A model generated the notes under the pieces. It was given only the letters and a program-made list of their open reading frames with translations. It ran no database searches and was not told the origin of the DNA. DNA of 64,000 bases, from the NCBI RefSeq assembly GCF_900105675.1, contig NZ_LT629786.1, positions 3,844,001 to 3,908,000 of the forward strand. Reading direction: 5' to 3'. The DNA is from Pseudomonas synxantha. GTDB lineage: Bacteria; Pseudomonadota; Gammaproteobacteria; Pseudomonadales; Pseudomonadaceae. Made by a program: the position numbers and the translations under genes. Each line of letters begins with the position of its first letter. Positions within the stretch are counted from its first letter, which is position 1. Of the stretch, positions 25,833-34,879 are shown piece after piece.

Positions 25833-26306
25833 ATGCCGGTAGCCATCGACAAACCCGTGGCCGATTTCGAAGCCCAGGCCACCAGCGGCCAGACTTTCAG
25901 CCTCGCGGCCCTCAAGGGCAAGCAAGTGGTGATCTACTTCTACCCGAAGGACAGCACCCCGGGCTGCACCACCGAAGGCCAGGGTTTTCGTGACCAGTAC
26001 GCAGCGTTCAAGGCCGCCAACACCGAGGTGTTTGGTGTGTCGCGTGACAGCGTGAAGTCCCACGAAAACTTCAAGGGCAAGCAGGAATTCCCCTTCGAGC
26101 TGATCAGCGATAAAGACGAGGCGGTTTGCCAGCTGTTCGATGTGATCAAGCTGAAGAAGCTGTACGGCAAGGAATACCTGGGCGTGGATCGCAGCACCTT
26201 CCTGATCGACAGCGAAGGCGTGCTGCGTCAGGAATGGCGGGGCGTGAAGGTACCGGGACATGTGGATGCGGTCCTGGCCGCGGCGCAGGCGCTGAACAAG
26301 GCCTGA
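25833..26306 (+). CDS. bcp: Thioredoxin-dependent peroxiredoxin Bcp (PrxQ)
   Basis: 157 residues. The peroxidatic Cys lies in DSTPGCTTEGQGFRD near residue 48. The resolving Cys found five residues later in E. coli Bcp (CTVQACG) is replaced by Gln here. A second Cys near residue 91 (DEAVCQLF) could take over, or the enzyme may act as a 1-Cys type. It reduces hydroperoxides in the cytoplasm. It is co-transcribed with gcvR and ends at an inverted repeat shared with the next gene. Confidence 0.93.
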   Translation: MPVAIDKPVADFEAQATSGQTFSLAALKGKQVVIYFYPKDSTPGCTTEGQGFRDQYAAFKAANTEVFGVSRDSVKSHENFKGKQEFPFELISDKDEAVCQLFDVIKLKKLYGKEYLGVDRSTFLIDSEGVLRQEWRGVKVPGHVDAVLAAAQALNKA

Positions 26307-26335
26307 TCTTGCGCCTGCAAGGCTATCAGGCCTTG
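26297..26335. terminator. Inverted repeat spanning two stop codons (terminator-like)
   Basis: Perfect 11-base arms CAAGGCCTGAT and ATCAGGCCTTG, 17 bases apart, cover the stop of bcp and the stop of the convergent TusA-like gene. There is no strong T run, so it may pause, or protect both mRNA ends, instead of terminating cleanly. Confidence 0.5.
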
Positions 26336-26565
26336 CGCAACCAATAATGGTACACACCGGCGGCCTCTTCTTCGTGGAGCAGCGTATGGCCCGCCAGCCT
26401 GGCGAAGGTCCTGAAATCACGCTGTGAGCCTGCATCCGTAGCGGTCACCTTGAGCACGGCGCCGCTGGCCATACGATTGAGTTCCAGCTTGGCCTTGAGC
26501 AAGGGCAACGGGCAATTGAGGCCGCAGGCATCGAGTTCGGCGTCAAAGGCTACAGCGTCGGTCAT
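26326..26565 (-). CDS. TusA-family sulfur carrier protein
   Basis: 79 residues. The family motif CGLNCPLPLLKAK near the start carries the active Cys that accepts persulfide sulfur, and a beta-alpha-beta fold follows. The start at 26565 (MTDAVAFDAEL) was chosen; the frame extends seven codons upstream. Such proteins relay sulfur for tRNA thiolation or molybdopterin. It is divergent from bepA and converges on bcp. Confidence 0.88.
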   Translation of the reverse strand: MTDAVAFDAELDACGLNCPLPLLKAKLELNRMASGAVLKVTATDAGSQRDFRTFARLAGHTLLHEEEAAGVYHYWLRKA

Positions 26566-26660
26566 GGTGTTACTCCAGGCAAACATTTGGGCTGCTTAGA
26601 ATATCTGGTCCCAAGCTCAGTGTCCGGCTACAGTAAGCTCTTTGTCGAAAGGCTTTGTGC

Positions 26661-28094
26661 ATGACTTTTTTGCGCCCTACCCTGCTGACGCTGGCCTGCC
26701 TGCTGGCCTCCCCGGCCTTCGCTGACGAGCTGCCGTCACTCGGCGACGCCAGTTCTGCCATTGTCTCGCCCCAACAGGAATACCAACTGGGCCGCGCCTG
26801 GCTGGCCTACCTGCGCGGCCAGGTCTCGCAGCTCAATGACCCGCAACTCAAGGATTACGTCGAAACCAGCGTGTACAAGCTGGTGGAGACCAGCCAGGTC
26901 AATGACCGGCGCCTGGAATTCATCCTGATCAACAGCCCCCAACTCAATGCCTTTGCGGCACCTGGCGGGATCGTCGGGGTCAACGGCGGCTTGTTCCTCA
27001 ATGCCCAGACCGAAGGTGAATACGCGTCGGTACTGGCCCACGAACTGGCGCACTTGTCCCAGCGCCACTTCGCCCGGGGCGTGGAGGCGCAGTCGCGCAT
27101 GCAACTGCCGATGATGGCCGCCCTGCTCGGCGGTATCATCGCCGCCGCCGCGGGTGCAGGCGACGCAGGTATCGCCGCGATTGCCGGCTCACAAGCCGCA
27201 GCGATCCAGGAACAACGCCGATTCTCCCGGCAGAACGAACAAGAGGCCGACCGTATTGGCATCCTCAACCTGGAGAAAGCCGGCTACGACCCACGCTCCA
27301 TGCCGACCATGTTCGAACGCCTGATGCGCCAATACCGCTTCGATGCCAAGCCACCTGAATTCCTATTGACTCACCCGGTGACTGAGTCGCGGATCGCCGA
27401 TACCCGCAACCGCGCCGAGCAGGCCAAACCCGGCGGCAAGGAAGACAGCCTGCGCTATCAGTTGATTCGCGCAAGGGTGCAATTGAAGTACGAAGACACG
27501 CCAGGTCTTGCCGCCAAGCGCTTCCAGGCACAGTTGGACGAGAACCCCAAGAACGATGTGGCGCGATATGGGCTGGCCATCGCACAGATCAAGGGCACCC
27601 AACTCAAGGAAGCACGGGAGAGCCTGGCACCGCTGCTGGCCAAGGCGCCCAACGACATCACTTACAACCTGGCGCAGATCGAGCTGGACATCACCAGCAA
27701 CCGCATGCCGGACGCACAGCAACGTACCGACCGCATGCTCACCCAGTACCCCAGCAACTATCCGCTGAATCAGGTGCGAGTGGACTTGTTGCTTAAGCAG
27801 AACCGCACCGCTGATGCGGAGAAAGCGCTGGATGGGCTGCTCAAGTCCCGGCCGGACGATCCGGACGTGTGGTATCAGGTCGCCGAGACCCGCGGCTTGT
27901 CCGGCAACATCATCGGCCTGCACCAGGCTCGTGCCGAATACTTCGCCCTGGTGGGTGATTTCCAGCAAGCCATCCAGCAGTTGGACTTTGCCAAGCGGCG
28001 CGCCGGCAATAATTTCCCACTGTCCTCGCGCATCGATGCCCGCCAGCGTGAGCTGATCGAACAGGAGCGCTTGGTCAAAGGCATGATGAGCTAA
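26661..28094 (+). CDS. bepA: M48 metalloprotease BepA-like, with TPR domain
   Basis: 477 residues. A signal peptide is cut after PAFA (about residue 22). The M48 protease domain has LAHELAHLSQRHF (HExxH zinc site, near 135) and Glu in NEQEADRIG. Tetratricopeptide-type helices run from about 290 to the end. BepA works in the periplasm on outer-membrane protein (LptD, BamA) quality control. ATG 26661 was chosen over an in-frame TTG six bases earlier. It ends at a strong terminator shared with mucD. Confidence 0.92.
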   Translation: MTFLRPTLLTLACLLASPAFADELPSLGDASSAIVSPQQEYQLGRAWLAYLRGQVSQLNDPQLKDYVETSVYKLVETSQVNDRRLEFILINSPQLNAFAAPGGIVGVNGGLFLNAQTEGEYASVLAHELAHLSQRHFARGVEAQSRMQLPMMAALLGGIIAAAAGAGDAGIAAIAGSQAAAIQEQRRFSRQNEQEADRIGILNLEKAGYDPRSMPTMFERLMRQYRFDAKPPEFLLTHPVTESRIADTRNRAEQAKPGGKEDSLRYQLIRARVQLKYEDTPGLAAKRFQAQLDENPKNDVARYGLAIAQIKGTQLKEARESLAPLLAKAPNDITYNLAQIELDITSNRMPDAQQRTDRMLTQYPSNYPLNQVRVDLLLKQNRTADAEKALDGLLKSRPDDPDVWYQVAETRGLSGNIIGLHQARAEYFALVGDFQQAIQQLDFAKRRAGNNFPLSSRIDARQRELIEQERLVKGMMS

Positions 28095-28105
28095 ACCCAT
28101 CAGCC

Positions 28106-28149
28106 AAAAAAAAGCCCCGCTGTCGTTAACCGACAGCGGGGCTTTTTTT
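28106..28149. terminator. Strong bidirectional terminator
   Basis: AAAAAAAGCCCCGCTGTCG pairs with its complement around a TTAA loop and ends in a T run. It separates the convergent bepA and mucD genes. Confidence 0.95.
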
Positions 28150-28160
28150 GGGCTAGTAGA

Positions 28161-29597
28161 TTACTCCGCCAGCTTGAAGGTGATGAAGCTGGCTCGACCT
28201 TGACGCAGGACGCGCATCGACACCGAACGATTCTTCGGCAACGCCTTGGCGATGTCGGTGAATTCCTTGGTGGAGTCGATCGCCTGGTTGTTCAGATGGG
28301 TGATGACGTCGCCAGGCTGCAGGCCGATCAAGGCGGCCGGGCCGTCCTGGACTTCCTTGATCACGACACCGCTCTGCAGGTCGAAGGTTTTCTTCTGCTC
28401 GGCGGTCAGCTCAACCACGGCAATACCCAGGCGGTTGCTGCTGCGCTCGGCACCTGGCTTGGCATTGCCCAGGGCATCCAGGGTCGCACCTTCTTCCGGG
28501 ATGGCGCCGACGGTCAGCTCAACGTTCTGGCGCTTGCCATCACGGATCACTTCCAGCTTGGCTTTGCCGCCAGCCTTGAGCGCGCCGACCAGATGAGGCA
28601 GGTCGGCCGACATGATGATTGGCTGACCGTTCATGCTCAGGATCACGTCGCCGACTTTCAGCCCCCCCTTGGCTGCAGGGCCATTGTCCTGAATCTGTGC
28701 AACCAGCGCACCGGCCGGCTTGTCGAGGCCGAAGGACTCAGCCAGATCCTTGTTCACTTCCTGGATGACCACACCCAACCAACCTCGGCTGACCTTGCCA
28801 CCGCTCTTCAACTGGTTGGAAACGTCCATGGCCACGTCGATCGGGATCGCGAAGGAAACGCCCATGAAACCGCCGGAGCGCGTGTAGATCTGCGAGTTGA
28901 TCCCCACGACTTCGCCAGCCAGGTTGAACAACGGACCACCGGAATTGCCCGGGTTGATCGGCACGTCGGTCTGGATGAACGGTACATAGTTTTCATTCGG
29001 CAGGCTGCGACCGATGGCACTGACAATGCCCTGGGTCACAGTATGGTCGAAGCCGAACGGTGAACCGATGGCTACCACCCATTGGCCGGCTTTCAAGTCC
29101 TGGGATTTACCGAGCTTGAGGACCGGCAAGTCCTTGCCATCGATTTTCAGCAGCGCCACGTCGGAGCGTGGGTCGGTACCGATCAGCTTGGCCTTGAGTT
29201 CACTGCGATCAGCCAGGCGTACGAGAATCTCGTCGGCATCGGCAATCACGTGATTGTTGGTGAGGATATAGCCGTCGGGCGAGATGATGAAGCCGGAACC
29301 CAGCGACTGGGCTTCGCGCTGACCACCGCCGCCACGAGGGGCGCGTGGTTGCGGCATGCCGCGCTCGAAGAACTCGCGCAGCATGGGCGGCAAGCCTTCC
29401 AGATCCGGCATCTGCTGGTTCGATACTTTGCGATCCGGCAGTTTTTGCGTGGTACTGATGTTCACCACCGCAGGCGAGGCCTGCTCCACCAATTGGGTGA
29501 AGTCAGGCAGTTCGACTGCTTGCGCAGGCAAGGCCTGACCCAGCACCAGCACTGTGGCGACTATGGATAGGTAAGACTTCAAACGTGGTATCGACAT
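28161..29597 (-). CDS. mucD: Periplasmic serine protease MucD (DegP/HtrA family)
   Basis: 478 residues. Signal peptide about 1-27 (LPAQA). The trypsin-like domain has the triad His in LTNNHVIAD, Asp in DPRSDVALL and Ser in NPGNSGGPLF. Two PDZ domains lie at about 275-370 and 385-475. MucD degrades misfolded envelope proteins and dampens AlgU activation. It is the distal gene of algU-mucA-mucB-mucD; there is no mucC in the 235-base gap before it. Whether the operon is still driven by AlgU is doubtful because algU is broken here. Confidence 0.95.
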   Translation of the reverse strand: MSIPRLKSYLSIVATVLVLGQALPAQAVELPDFTQLVEQASPAVVNISTTQKLPDRKVSNQQMPDLEGLPPMLREFFERGMPQPRAPRGGGGQREAQSLGSGFIISPDGYILTNNHVIADADEILVRLADRSELKAKLIGTDPRSDVALLKIDGKDLPVLKLGKSQDLKAGQWVVAIGSPFGFDHTVTQGIVSAIGRSLPNENYVPFIQTDVPINPGNSGGPLFNLAGEVVGINSQIYTRSGGFMGVSFAIPIDVAMDVSNQLKSGGKVSRGWLGVVIQEVNKDLAESFGLDKPAGALVAQIQDNGPAAKGGLKVGDVILSMNGQPIIMSADLPHLVGALKAGGKAKLEVIRDGKRQNVELTVGAIPEEGATLDALGNAKPGAERSSNRLGIAVVELTAEQKKTFDLQSGVVIKEVQDGPAALIGLQPGDVITHLNNQAIDSTKEFTDIAKALPKNRSVSMRVLRQGRASFITFKLAE

Positions 29598-29832
29598 ACA
29601 GCTCCCGTTACGACGAGCAGGGTTAAGCGACAGGGTTCAATAAATGCCGGAGACTGCGACCGACACTTTTGTCCCGCGAACAAAACAAGGCCAGGGCCAT
29701 CAAACCCTGACCTATAAAAAACATAGGGAGTTTTTGCAAGTGAAAATGCTGATCCAGAGATTTCATACGCTCAGCACCCAACCAAAGATGGGCACAGATT
29801 GAAAGATCAGCATGAACGCAGGATTAACAATT

Positions 29833-30792
29833 TCATGGCTTGGCAGCAGCCTTTCCACTACGCACCGATAAGGCGATACGCTCAGCAGTGCCGATAGGGA
29901 TTTCGCCTACCACCGTTACCATCATTTCACCTTCCACCGTATTCAAACGTCGGGATACGGCTACGGTTGGCCCAAGCTGGGCACGGGTTTCGTTCAGATC
30001 CGCACCTTTTGCTGACTCCAGAAACACGGAGAAACGCGCGAGCCCATCGCCATACATCACGCTATCGACCGTGGATTTGGTTTGGGTATCTTTGCGCGTG
30101 ACAGCACTGATCTGTTGGAAGCCAGGCGGCAGCCAATCCAGATGCCACACCTGGGTGGCAGGCATGTCGGAGGCTTTAGGGGAGGAAACAGCGACAGGCG
30201 AGCACTCGCGGCCAGGCTGCAAGTCCTGGTCGGACGGAACGGCGCGGGTATCCAGGCGCGTATACTGAAAGCGCTCCAACAACTGCCCCTGATCATTGAG
30301 CAGCAAGGATTTGAGCGGCAGCGCGGTTTCACGATCCAGGTGTAATTCAACACCATAGCGATATTGATCACGCGGGCTGATCGACACGATCACCGCATTA
30401 CGACCGGCCACGCGAGATTTACCGATAACGGCCAATTCGTAGAATTGAGTAAGTTTTTGTGGTTCGAGTGCACGCGAAGGTGCATCAGAGGAACTCGCCA
30501 GGCCGGAAACCAGCGCACCGCTGACGCATTGTGTGCGACCGTCTACCCTAAGGGCTTCCTGGGGAGCGCCATCGAGCTGCAACAAGCGCTCACGTACATG
30601 ACCATCCTGGACGCGATGCCAGATGTCATGGGTAGAAAAACTACCATTACGTTCGTAGACAAATGTGCCTTCAAAGCTTTGCTGCTGCTCTGCACGCCCA
30701 AGTCGAGTCAGCCAGTCTTGGGCTTCATCGGCATGGGCGGATAGTGCAAACCAACTACTGAGCCAAAGCGTAAGGAGCGGTATGGCGCGCAT
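29833..30792 (-). CDS. mucB: Anti-sigma factor binding protein MucB (RseB family)
   Basis: 319 residues. The start at 30792 (MRAIPLLTLWLSSWFALSAHA) gives a signal peptide of about 21 residues; the longer frame to 31095 shadows mucA. The lipoprotein-sensor N-terminal domain (FEGTFVYERNGSFSTHDIWHR) and smaller C-terminal domain (VWHLDWLPPGFQ) are those of RseB/MucB. It binds the periplasmic end of MucA and protects it from AlgW cleavage. It lies 16 bases after mucA. Confidence 0.95.
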   Translation of the reverse strand: MRAIPLLTLWLSSWFALSAHADEAQDWLTRLGRAEQQQSFEGTFVYERNGSFSTHDIWHRVQDGHVRERLLQLDGAPQEALRVDGRTQCVSGALVSGLASSSDAPSRALEPQKLTQFYELAVIGKSRVAGRNAVIVSISPRDQYRYGVELHLDRETALPLKSLLLNDQGQLLERFQYTRLDTRAVPSDQDLQPGRECSPVAVSSPKASDMPATQVWHLDWLPPGFQQISAVTRKDTQTKSTVDSVMYGDGLARFSVFLESAKGADLNETRAQLGPTVAVSRRLNTVEGEMMVTVVGEIPIGTAERIALSVRSGKAAAKP

Positions 30793-30808
30793 AGGGCTCC
30801 TTAGCGGA

Positions 30809-31396
30809 TCAACGGTTTTCCTGGCTTGCTGCGCGAGCGTATGGCAGAGCGCTATCAGTGCCTTTCGAAGCCGATTCCTGCGCATGTTGACGCAGGTAGC
30901 CTGGAAGACGCTGGTCCTGCCAACCGGATTGCCCTTGAAGCACACCATTAGCCATAGGGCCGGTGGTATCGGAGCTTTCCTTGTAGCCTGCCAGTACAGC
31001 CGGACCTTTGACTTGCGGACCGGCCATGACCGGTTGCTGAGTCTGTTGGGCCAACTCGTTGCCAGCAATCTCGTCCTGGTTGTACAGGCGAACACCAGCG
31101 AGCACAGCGACGGTGACCGAAGCAGCTACTGCCAGGCGACCCAGGCTACGCCATGGACCCCGTGCAGCTTTTGCCGGAACGGCTTCATCAGCAAGCGCAG
31201 CAGAAACGGCCGCAGCAATATCCAGTCGAGGGATTAGAAGATCCTTGTGCATCACCGCCCGAGCGACTTGGTAACGAGACCAGGTATCACGGGTTTCGGC
31301 ATCATCAAATGCATTGAGCACCCGACGAAGTTCCAGTTCATCCGCTTCGTTATCCATCACTGCGGACAGCGATTCCTGCAGGGCATCACGACTCAT
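30809..31396 (-). CDS. mucA: Anti-sigma factor MucA
   Basis: 195 residues, full length. The N-terminal cytoplasmic AlgU-binding domain MSRDALQESLSAVMDNEADE is followed by one membrane segment near 85-105 (LAVAASVTVAVLAGV) and a periplasmic part for MucB and AlgW. No truncation of the mucA22 kind is seen. The start at 31396 was chosen over the longer frame to 31516. With algU frameshifted, it has no intact partner encoded here. Confidence 0.95.
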   Translation of the reverse strand: MSRDALQESLSAVMDNEADELELRRVLNAFDDAETRDTWSRYQVARAVMHKDLLIPRLDIAAAVSAALADEAVPAKAARGPWRSLGRLAVAASVTVAVLAGVRLYNQDEIAGNELAQQTQQPVMAGPQVKGPAVLAGYKESSDTTGPMANGVLQGQSGWQDQRLPGYLRQHAQESASKGTDSALPYARAASQENR

Positions 31397-31428
31397 GGCG
31401 GTTCCTCTCTTGGCTGTCGCCGCTGTCT

Positions 31429-32009
31429 TTAGTTTTCCTGCAACAAAGGTTGCAAGGCTTTGTCGATGGCTTCCCGGGCCCGGAAAATCCGTGACCTTAC
31501 AGTCCCCACCGGACATTGCATGACGCTCGCAATGTCTTCGTAACTCAGACCATCAAATTCACGTAAAGTTAACGCCGTACGCAAATCTTCTGGCAGTTGC
31601 TGAATTGTGCGATGGACGGTGCCTTCGATCTCGTCGCGCAGCAATGCACGCTCCGGCGACTCGAGATCTTTGAGGCCGTGATCACCATCGTAAAATTCTG
31701 CATCTTCTGAACTGACATCACTGTCTGGTGGGCGGCGGCCGCGAGACACCAGATAGTTCTTCGCCGTATTAATGGCGATGCGGTAGAGCCACGTATAAAA
31801 CGCACTATCACCGCGGAAATTTCCCAGTGCACGGTACGCCTTGATAAAGGCTTCCTGTGCAACGTCCTGCGCTTCATGGGTGTCGTGCACAAACCGCACG
31901 ATCAACCCGAGATTTTGTGCTGGTATTTCAGCACTAGCAGATCAAATGCTCGCTTGTCGCCGCGTTGTACGCGCTCGACCAGCTGCTGATCCTCTTCCTG
32001 GGTTAGCAT
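31429..32009 (-). pseudogene. algU: Sigma factor AlgU (RpoE/sigma-22), frameshifted
   Basis: Read from ATG 32009 (GAGGAG ten bases upstream), the product is normal AlgU for about 34 residues (MLTQEEDQQLVERVQRGDKR..., LLVLKYQHKI) and then hits TGA. Removal of one base explains it: ATCTCGGGTTGATC stands where ATC-CTC-GGG-TTG-ATC is expected, near 31909-31912. After the break the other frame continues as perfect AlgU (IVRFVHDTHEAQDVAQEAF ... to the stop at 31429). The lost part is sigma region 2.1-2.2, needed for core RNA polymerase binding. The cause is either a real mutation or a base-calling error in a G pair. Confidence 0.88.
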
Positions 32010-32068
32010 GAACACTCCTCGTTGTACTCGAAGGAGGCTTGCATAACTAAACGATCAGGCTTGCAAAC

Positions 32069-32095
32069 ATAGACTCGGGCTTTTCGCAAAAGTTC
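32069..32095 (-). promoter_or_regulatory. AlgU-dependent promoter of the algU operon
   Basis: On the minus strand: GAACTT (32090-32095), a 16-base spacer, then TCTAT (32069-32073). This fits the AlgU/sigma-E consensus GAACTT-N16/17-TCTGA and lies 60 bases before the algU ATG, where the autoregulated promoter sits in other Pseudomonas. It is intact although the gene it drives is frameshifted. Confidence 0.75.
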
Positions 32096-32334
32096 TCCCC
32101 CTTCAAGCAAGTTTCCGGCATGCACTGATTTGGCACACACGAAAAACGCAGCCCGGGCGGCGCCGGCTGCGCGAATAATCTTGTCGCCGGTTTCGTGACG
32201 CGTCCAATGCTCCCGACGGGCCAATAAACTCAACGTTTTCCCAGCTTTCGGGCAACCTGCTATTGAGTCGGGACCCATGCAAAAAGTTCCCGCCTCGCCA
32301 ACCGGCCATTTCCCAAAGCTGCGCAGCATAATCT

Positions 32335-32363
32335 CACAATGCCACGAATGCGTGGCTATTGTG
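32335..32363. promoter_or_regulatory. Dyad upstream of nadB
   Basis: CACAATGCCACG, loop AATG, CGTGGCTATTGTG: an almost perfect 12-base dyad with one extra base in the right arm. It lies 108 bases before nadB and is followed by TATACT (32380-32385), a possible -10. It has no T run, so an operator or leader hairpin is more likely than a terminator. The rest of 32010-32470 shows no gene. Confidence 0.45.
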
Positions 32364-32470
32364 CCGCTCCCCCCCTCTATATACTAGTGGCCCGTGTGCC
32401 CCTTTGATTCGCCGATCCAGGCGTCCTGTTTGCGCCGCTCCTTCGGATCGCTTTTTGCGGAATCCATTCA

Positions 32471-34087
32471 ATGAGCCAACAGTTCCAACACGATGTCCTG
32501 GTAATCGGCAGCGGCGCGGCCGGCTTGAGCCTTGCGCTGACCCTGCCCAGCCACCTGCGTATCGCCGTCTTGAGCAAAGGCGACCTGGCCAACGGCTCGA
32601 CATTCTGGGCCCAAGGCGGCGTCGCCGCGGTGCTGGATGACACCGACACGGTGCAATCCCATGTTGAGGATACCCTCAATGCCGGCGGCGGCCTGTGCCA
32701 TGAAGAGGCGGTGCGCTTCACCGTCGAGCACAGCCGGGAAGCCATCCAATGGCTGATCGACCAGGGTGTGCCGTTCACACGCGATGAACATGCCGGCAGC
32801 GACGACGGTGGCTTTGAGTTCCACCTGACCCGGGAAGGCGGCCACAGTCATCGTCGAATCATTCATGCTGCCGACGCCACCGGCGCGGCCATTTTCAAGA
32901 CTCTGCTCGAGCAGGCCCGCCAACGCCCCAATATTCAATTGCTTGAACAACGCGTCGCCGTCGACCTGATCACCGAAAAACGCCTGGGCCTGGCGGGCGA
33001 ACGCTGCCTCGGTGCCTACGTGCTCAACCGTGCCAGTGGCGAAGTCGATACCTACGGCGCACGTTTCACTATTCTTGCCTCGGGCGGCGCGGCCAAGGTC
33101 TACCTCTATACCAGCAACCCCGACGGCGCCTGTGGCGATGGCATTGCCATGGCCTGGCGTTCGGGCTGCCGGGTGGCCAACCTGGAGTTCAACCAGTTCC
33201 ACCCCACCTGCCTGTACCACCCCCAGGCCAAGAGCTTCCTGATCACCGAAGCCCTGCGTGGCGAAGGCGCGCACCTGAAGCTGCCCAATGGCGAACGCTT
33301 CATGCAGCGCTTCGACCCTCGCGCCGAGCTGGCACCGCGCGATATTGTTGCCCGCGCCATCGACCATGAAATGAAGCGCCTGGGTATCGACTGCGTATAC
33401 CTGGACATCAGCCATAAGCCCGAAGCCTTCATCAAGACCCACTTTCCGACGGTCTATGAACGTTGCCTGACCTTCAATATCGACATCACCAAAGGCCCGA
33501 TCCCGGTGGTACCCGCTGCGCACTACACCTGCGGCGGCGTAATGGTCGACCAGCATGGCCGCACCGATGTGCCTGGCCTGTACGCCATCGGCGAAACCAG
33601 TTTCACCGGCCTGCACGGCGCCAACCGCATGGCCAGCAATTCACTGCTCGAATGTTTTGTGTATGCACGCTCAGCCGCAGCCGACATCCTTGAACAACTG
33701 CCGCGCATCCCGGTACCGGCCGCCCTGCCCCGCTGGGATGCCAGCCAGGTGACCGATTCGGACGAGGACGTGATCATCGCCCACAACTGGGACGAGCTGC
33801 GGCGCTTCATGTGGGACTACGTGGGGATCGTGCGCACCAACAAGCGCCTGCAACGCGCCCAGCACCGGGTGCGCTTGCTGCTGGATGAAATTGACGAGTT
33901 CTACAGCAACTACAAGGTCAGCCGTGACCTGATCGAATTACGCAACCTGGCGCAAGTGGCAGAGCTGATGATTCGCTCGGCCATGGAGCGCAAGGAAAGC
34001 CGGGGCCTGCATTACACCCTCGACTACCCGCAGATGCTGCCCGAAGCCCGCGACACTATCCTGGTGCCAACCACCTACGGCGGCTGA
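32471..34087 (+). CDS. nadB: L-aspartate oxidase
   Basis: 538 residues. The FAD motif [19 protein letters not shown] is at the start, followed by [25 protein letters not shown] and the active-site region [21 protein letters not shown]. The C-terminal helical domain of the succinate-dehydrogenase flavoprotein family follows. It makes iminoaspartate for NAD synthesis. It is divergent from algU, the usual Pseudomonas order. Its last 32 bases overlap the end of ygfX on the other strand. Confidence 0.97.
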   Translation: MSQQFQHDVLVIGSGAAGLSLALTLPSHLRIAVLSKGDLANGSTFWAQGGVAAVLDDTDTVQSHVEDTLNAGGGLCHEEAVRFTVEHSREAIQWLIDQGVPFTRDEHAGSDDGGFEFHLTREGGHSHRRIIHAADATGAAIFKTLLEQARQRPNIQLLEQRVAVDLITEKRLGLAGERCLGAYVLNRASGEVDTYGARFTILASGGAAKVYLYTSNPDGACGDGIAMAWRSGCRVANLEFNQFHPTCLYHPQAKSFLITEALRGEGAHLKLPNGERFMQRFDPRAELAPRDIVARAIDHEMKRLGIDCVYLDISHKPEAFIKTHFPTVYERCLTFNIDITKGPIPVVPAAHYTCGGVMVDQHGRTDVPGLYAIGETSFTGLHGANRMASNSLLECFVYARSAAADILEQLPRIPVPAALPRWDASQVTDSDEDVIIAHNWDELRRFMWDYVGIVRTNKRLQRAQHRVRLLLDEIDEFYSNYKVSRDLIELRNLAQVAELMIRSAMERKESRGLHYTLDYPQMLPEARDTILVPTTYGG

Positions 34088-34502
34088 ACTTCAGGCGCAC
34101 CCGCAGGCGCCGGTGTACATCGGCGGCCTGTGCGTCCTGCGGCACACAGATCGAACGCACTCGCCGCTCACCCTGCACCCGGTAGCGCAACACAACGATC
34201 AGAGGCAACGCGAGGCTGTCGGGACGCAATTGCACCGCGTGCCAGCCGCACGCGGCGTTCCATAACTGCCAGCCATCGTCGTCACGGCGCAGGCCACGAA
34301 TCGACGAACGGTGAGTGAGCAGGATATGGCGCGGCAGCACCCAGGTGCAGTGAGCCAGGCATAGCAGGATGCCAAGGCTTGAATAAGGCAGGTTCAGCAC
34401 AAGCAAGCTGCCCAGCGCAATCAGTTGGGCAAGCAGATACGCCGCCAGCAACAGGCGTGAGGCCTGCCAGCGGCATTCGAAGCGATTACTTGGGCTGGAC
34501 AC
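34056..34502 (-). CDS. YgfX-like membrane protein (CptA family)
   Basis: 148 residues. Two adjacent membrane helices at about 15-55 ([20 protein letters not shown]) precede a soluble beta domain ([19 protein letters not shown]), as in YgfX. The start is GTG 34502 inside the last codons of sdhE, so the two overlap by 17 bases and are coupled; the open frame upstream only shadows sdhE. The sdhE-ygfX pairing is known from enterobacteria, where YgfX interacts with SdhE and cytoskeletal proteins. It overlaps the nadB end. Confidence 0.8.
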   Translation of the reverse strand: MSSPSNRFECRWQASRLLLAAYLLAQLIALGSLLVLNLPYSSLGILLCLAHCTWVLPRHILLTHRSSIRGLRRDDDGWQLWNAACGWHAVQLRPDSLALPLIVVLRYRVQGERRVRSICVPQDAQAADVHRRLRVRLKFSRRRWLAPG

Positions 34503-34740
34503 GGTCCAGAATCTTGCGAACCATGCGCTGCAGTTCCGGATCTTCAGATTCGGAGCGCTCCATGAACCAGCCGAACATATCCTGGTCTTCGCATTCAAGC
34601 AGCCTGACGTAGAGATCGCGATCGACTTTATCGAGCGTCGCGTACACTTCCTTGGTGAACGGCACCAACAACACATCCAGCTCAAGCATGCCACGACGGC
34701 TGTGCCAGAAGAGACGATTGATTTCTACATCTTCGACCAT
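34486..34740 (-). CDS. sdhE: Succinate dehydrogenase assembly factor 2 (SdhE/YgfY)
   Basis: 84 residues. The pattern [21 protein letters not shown] contains the RGMLELD motif of SdhE/Sdh5, needed for FAD attachment to SdhA and FrdA. Helical throughout, cytoplasmic. It starts 139 bases from the divergent ygfZ, and its end overlaps ygfX. Confidence 0.95.
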   Translation of the reverse strand: MVEDVEINRLFWHSRRGMLELDVLLVPFTKEVYATLDKVDRDLYVRLLECEDQDMFGWFMERSESEDPELQRMVRKILDRVQPK

Positions 34741-34879
34741 GGAGCCCTCCTCAAATAGAGCGCCAGTATACAGCCCCGGCGAGACCGGGACACTCGGCTT
34801 TGGTCGCCCATACGGAAACTATCCATTTGCCGGGCGCCCCTCTATGATGCACCCATGACTTTTTGATGTGCGATGACCC

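Noticed and set aside
31429..31905. Shorter functional AlgU starting at TTG 31905
   Set aside because: It would lack the first part of sigma region 2 that binds core RNA polymerase, and has no ribosome site.
32003..32329. 108-residue minus-strand ORF covering the algU leader
   Set aside because: Overlaps the AlgU promoter and the start of algU, no ribosome site, no family.
32468..33616. 382-residue minus-strand ORF opposite nadB
   Set aside because: Antisense shadow of nadB, no ribosome site or domain.
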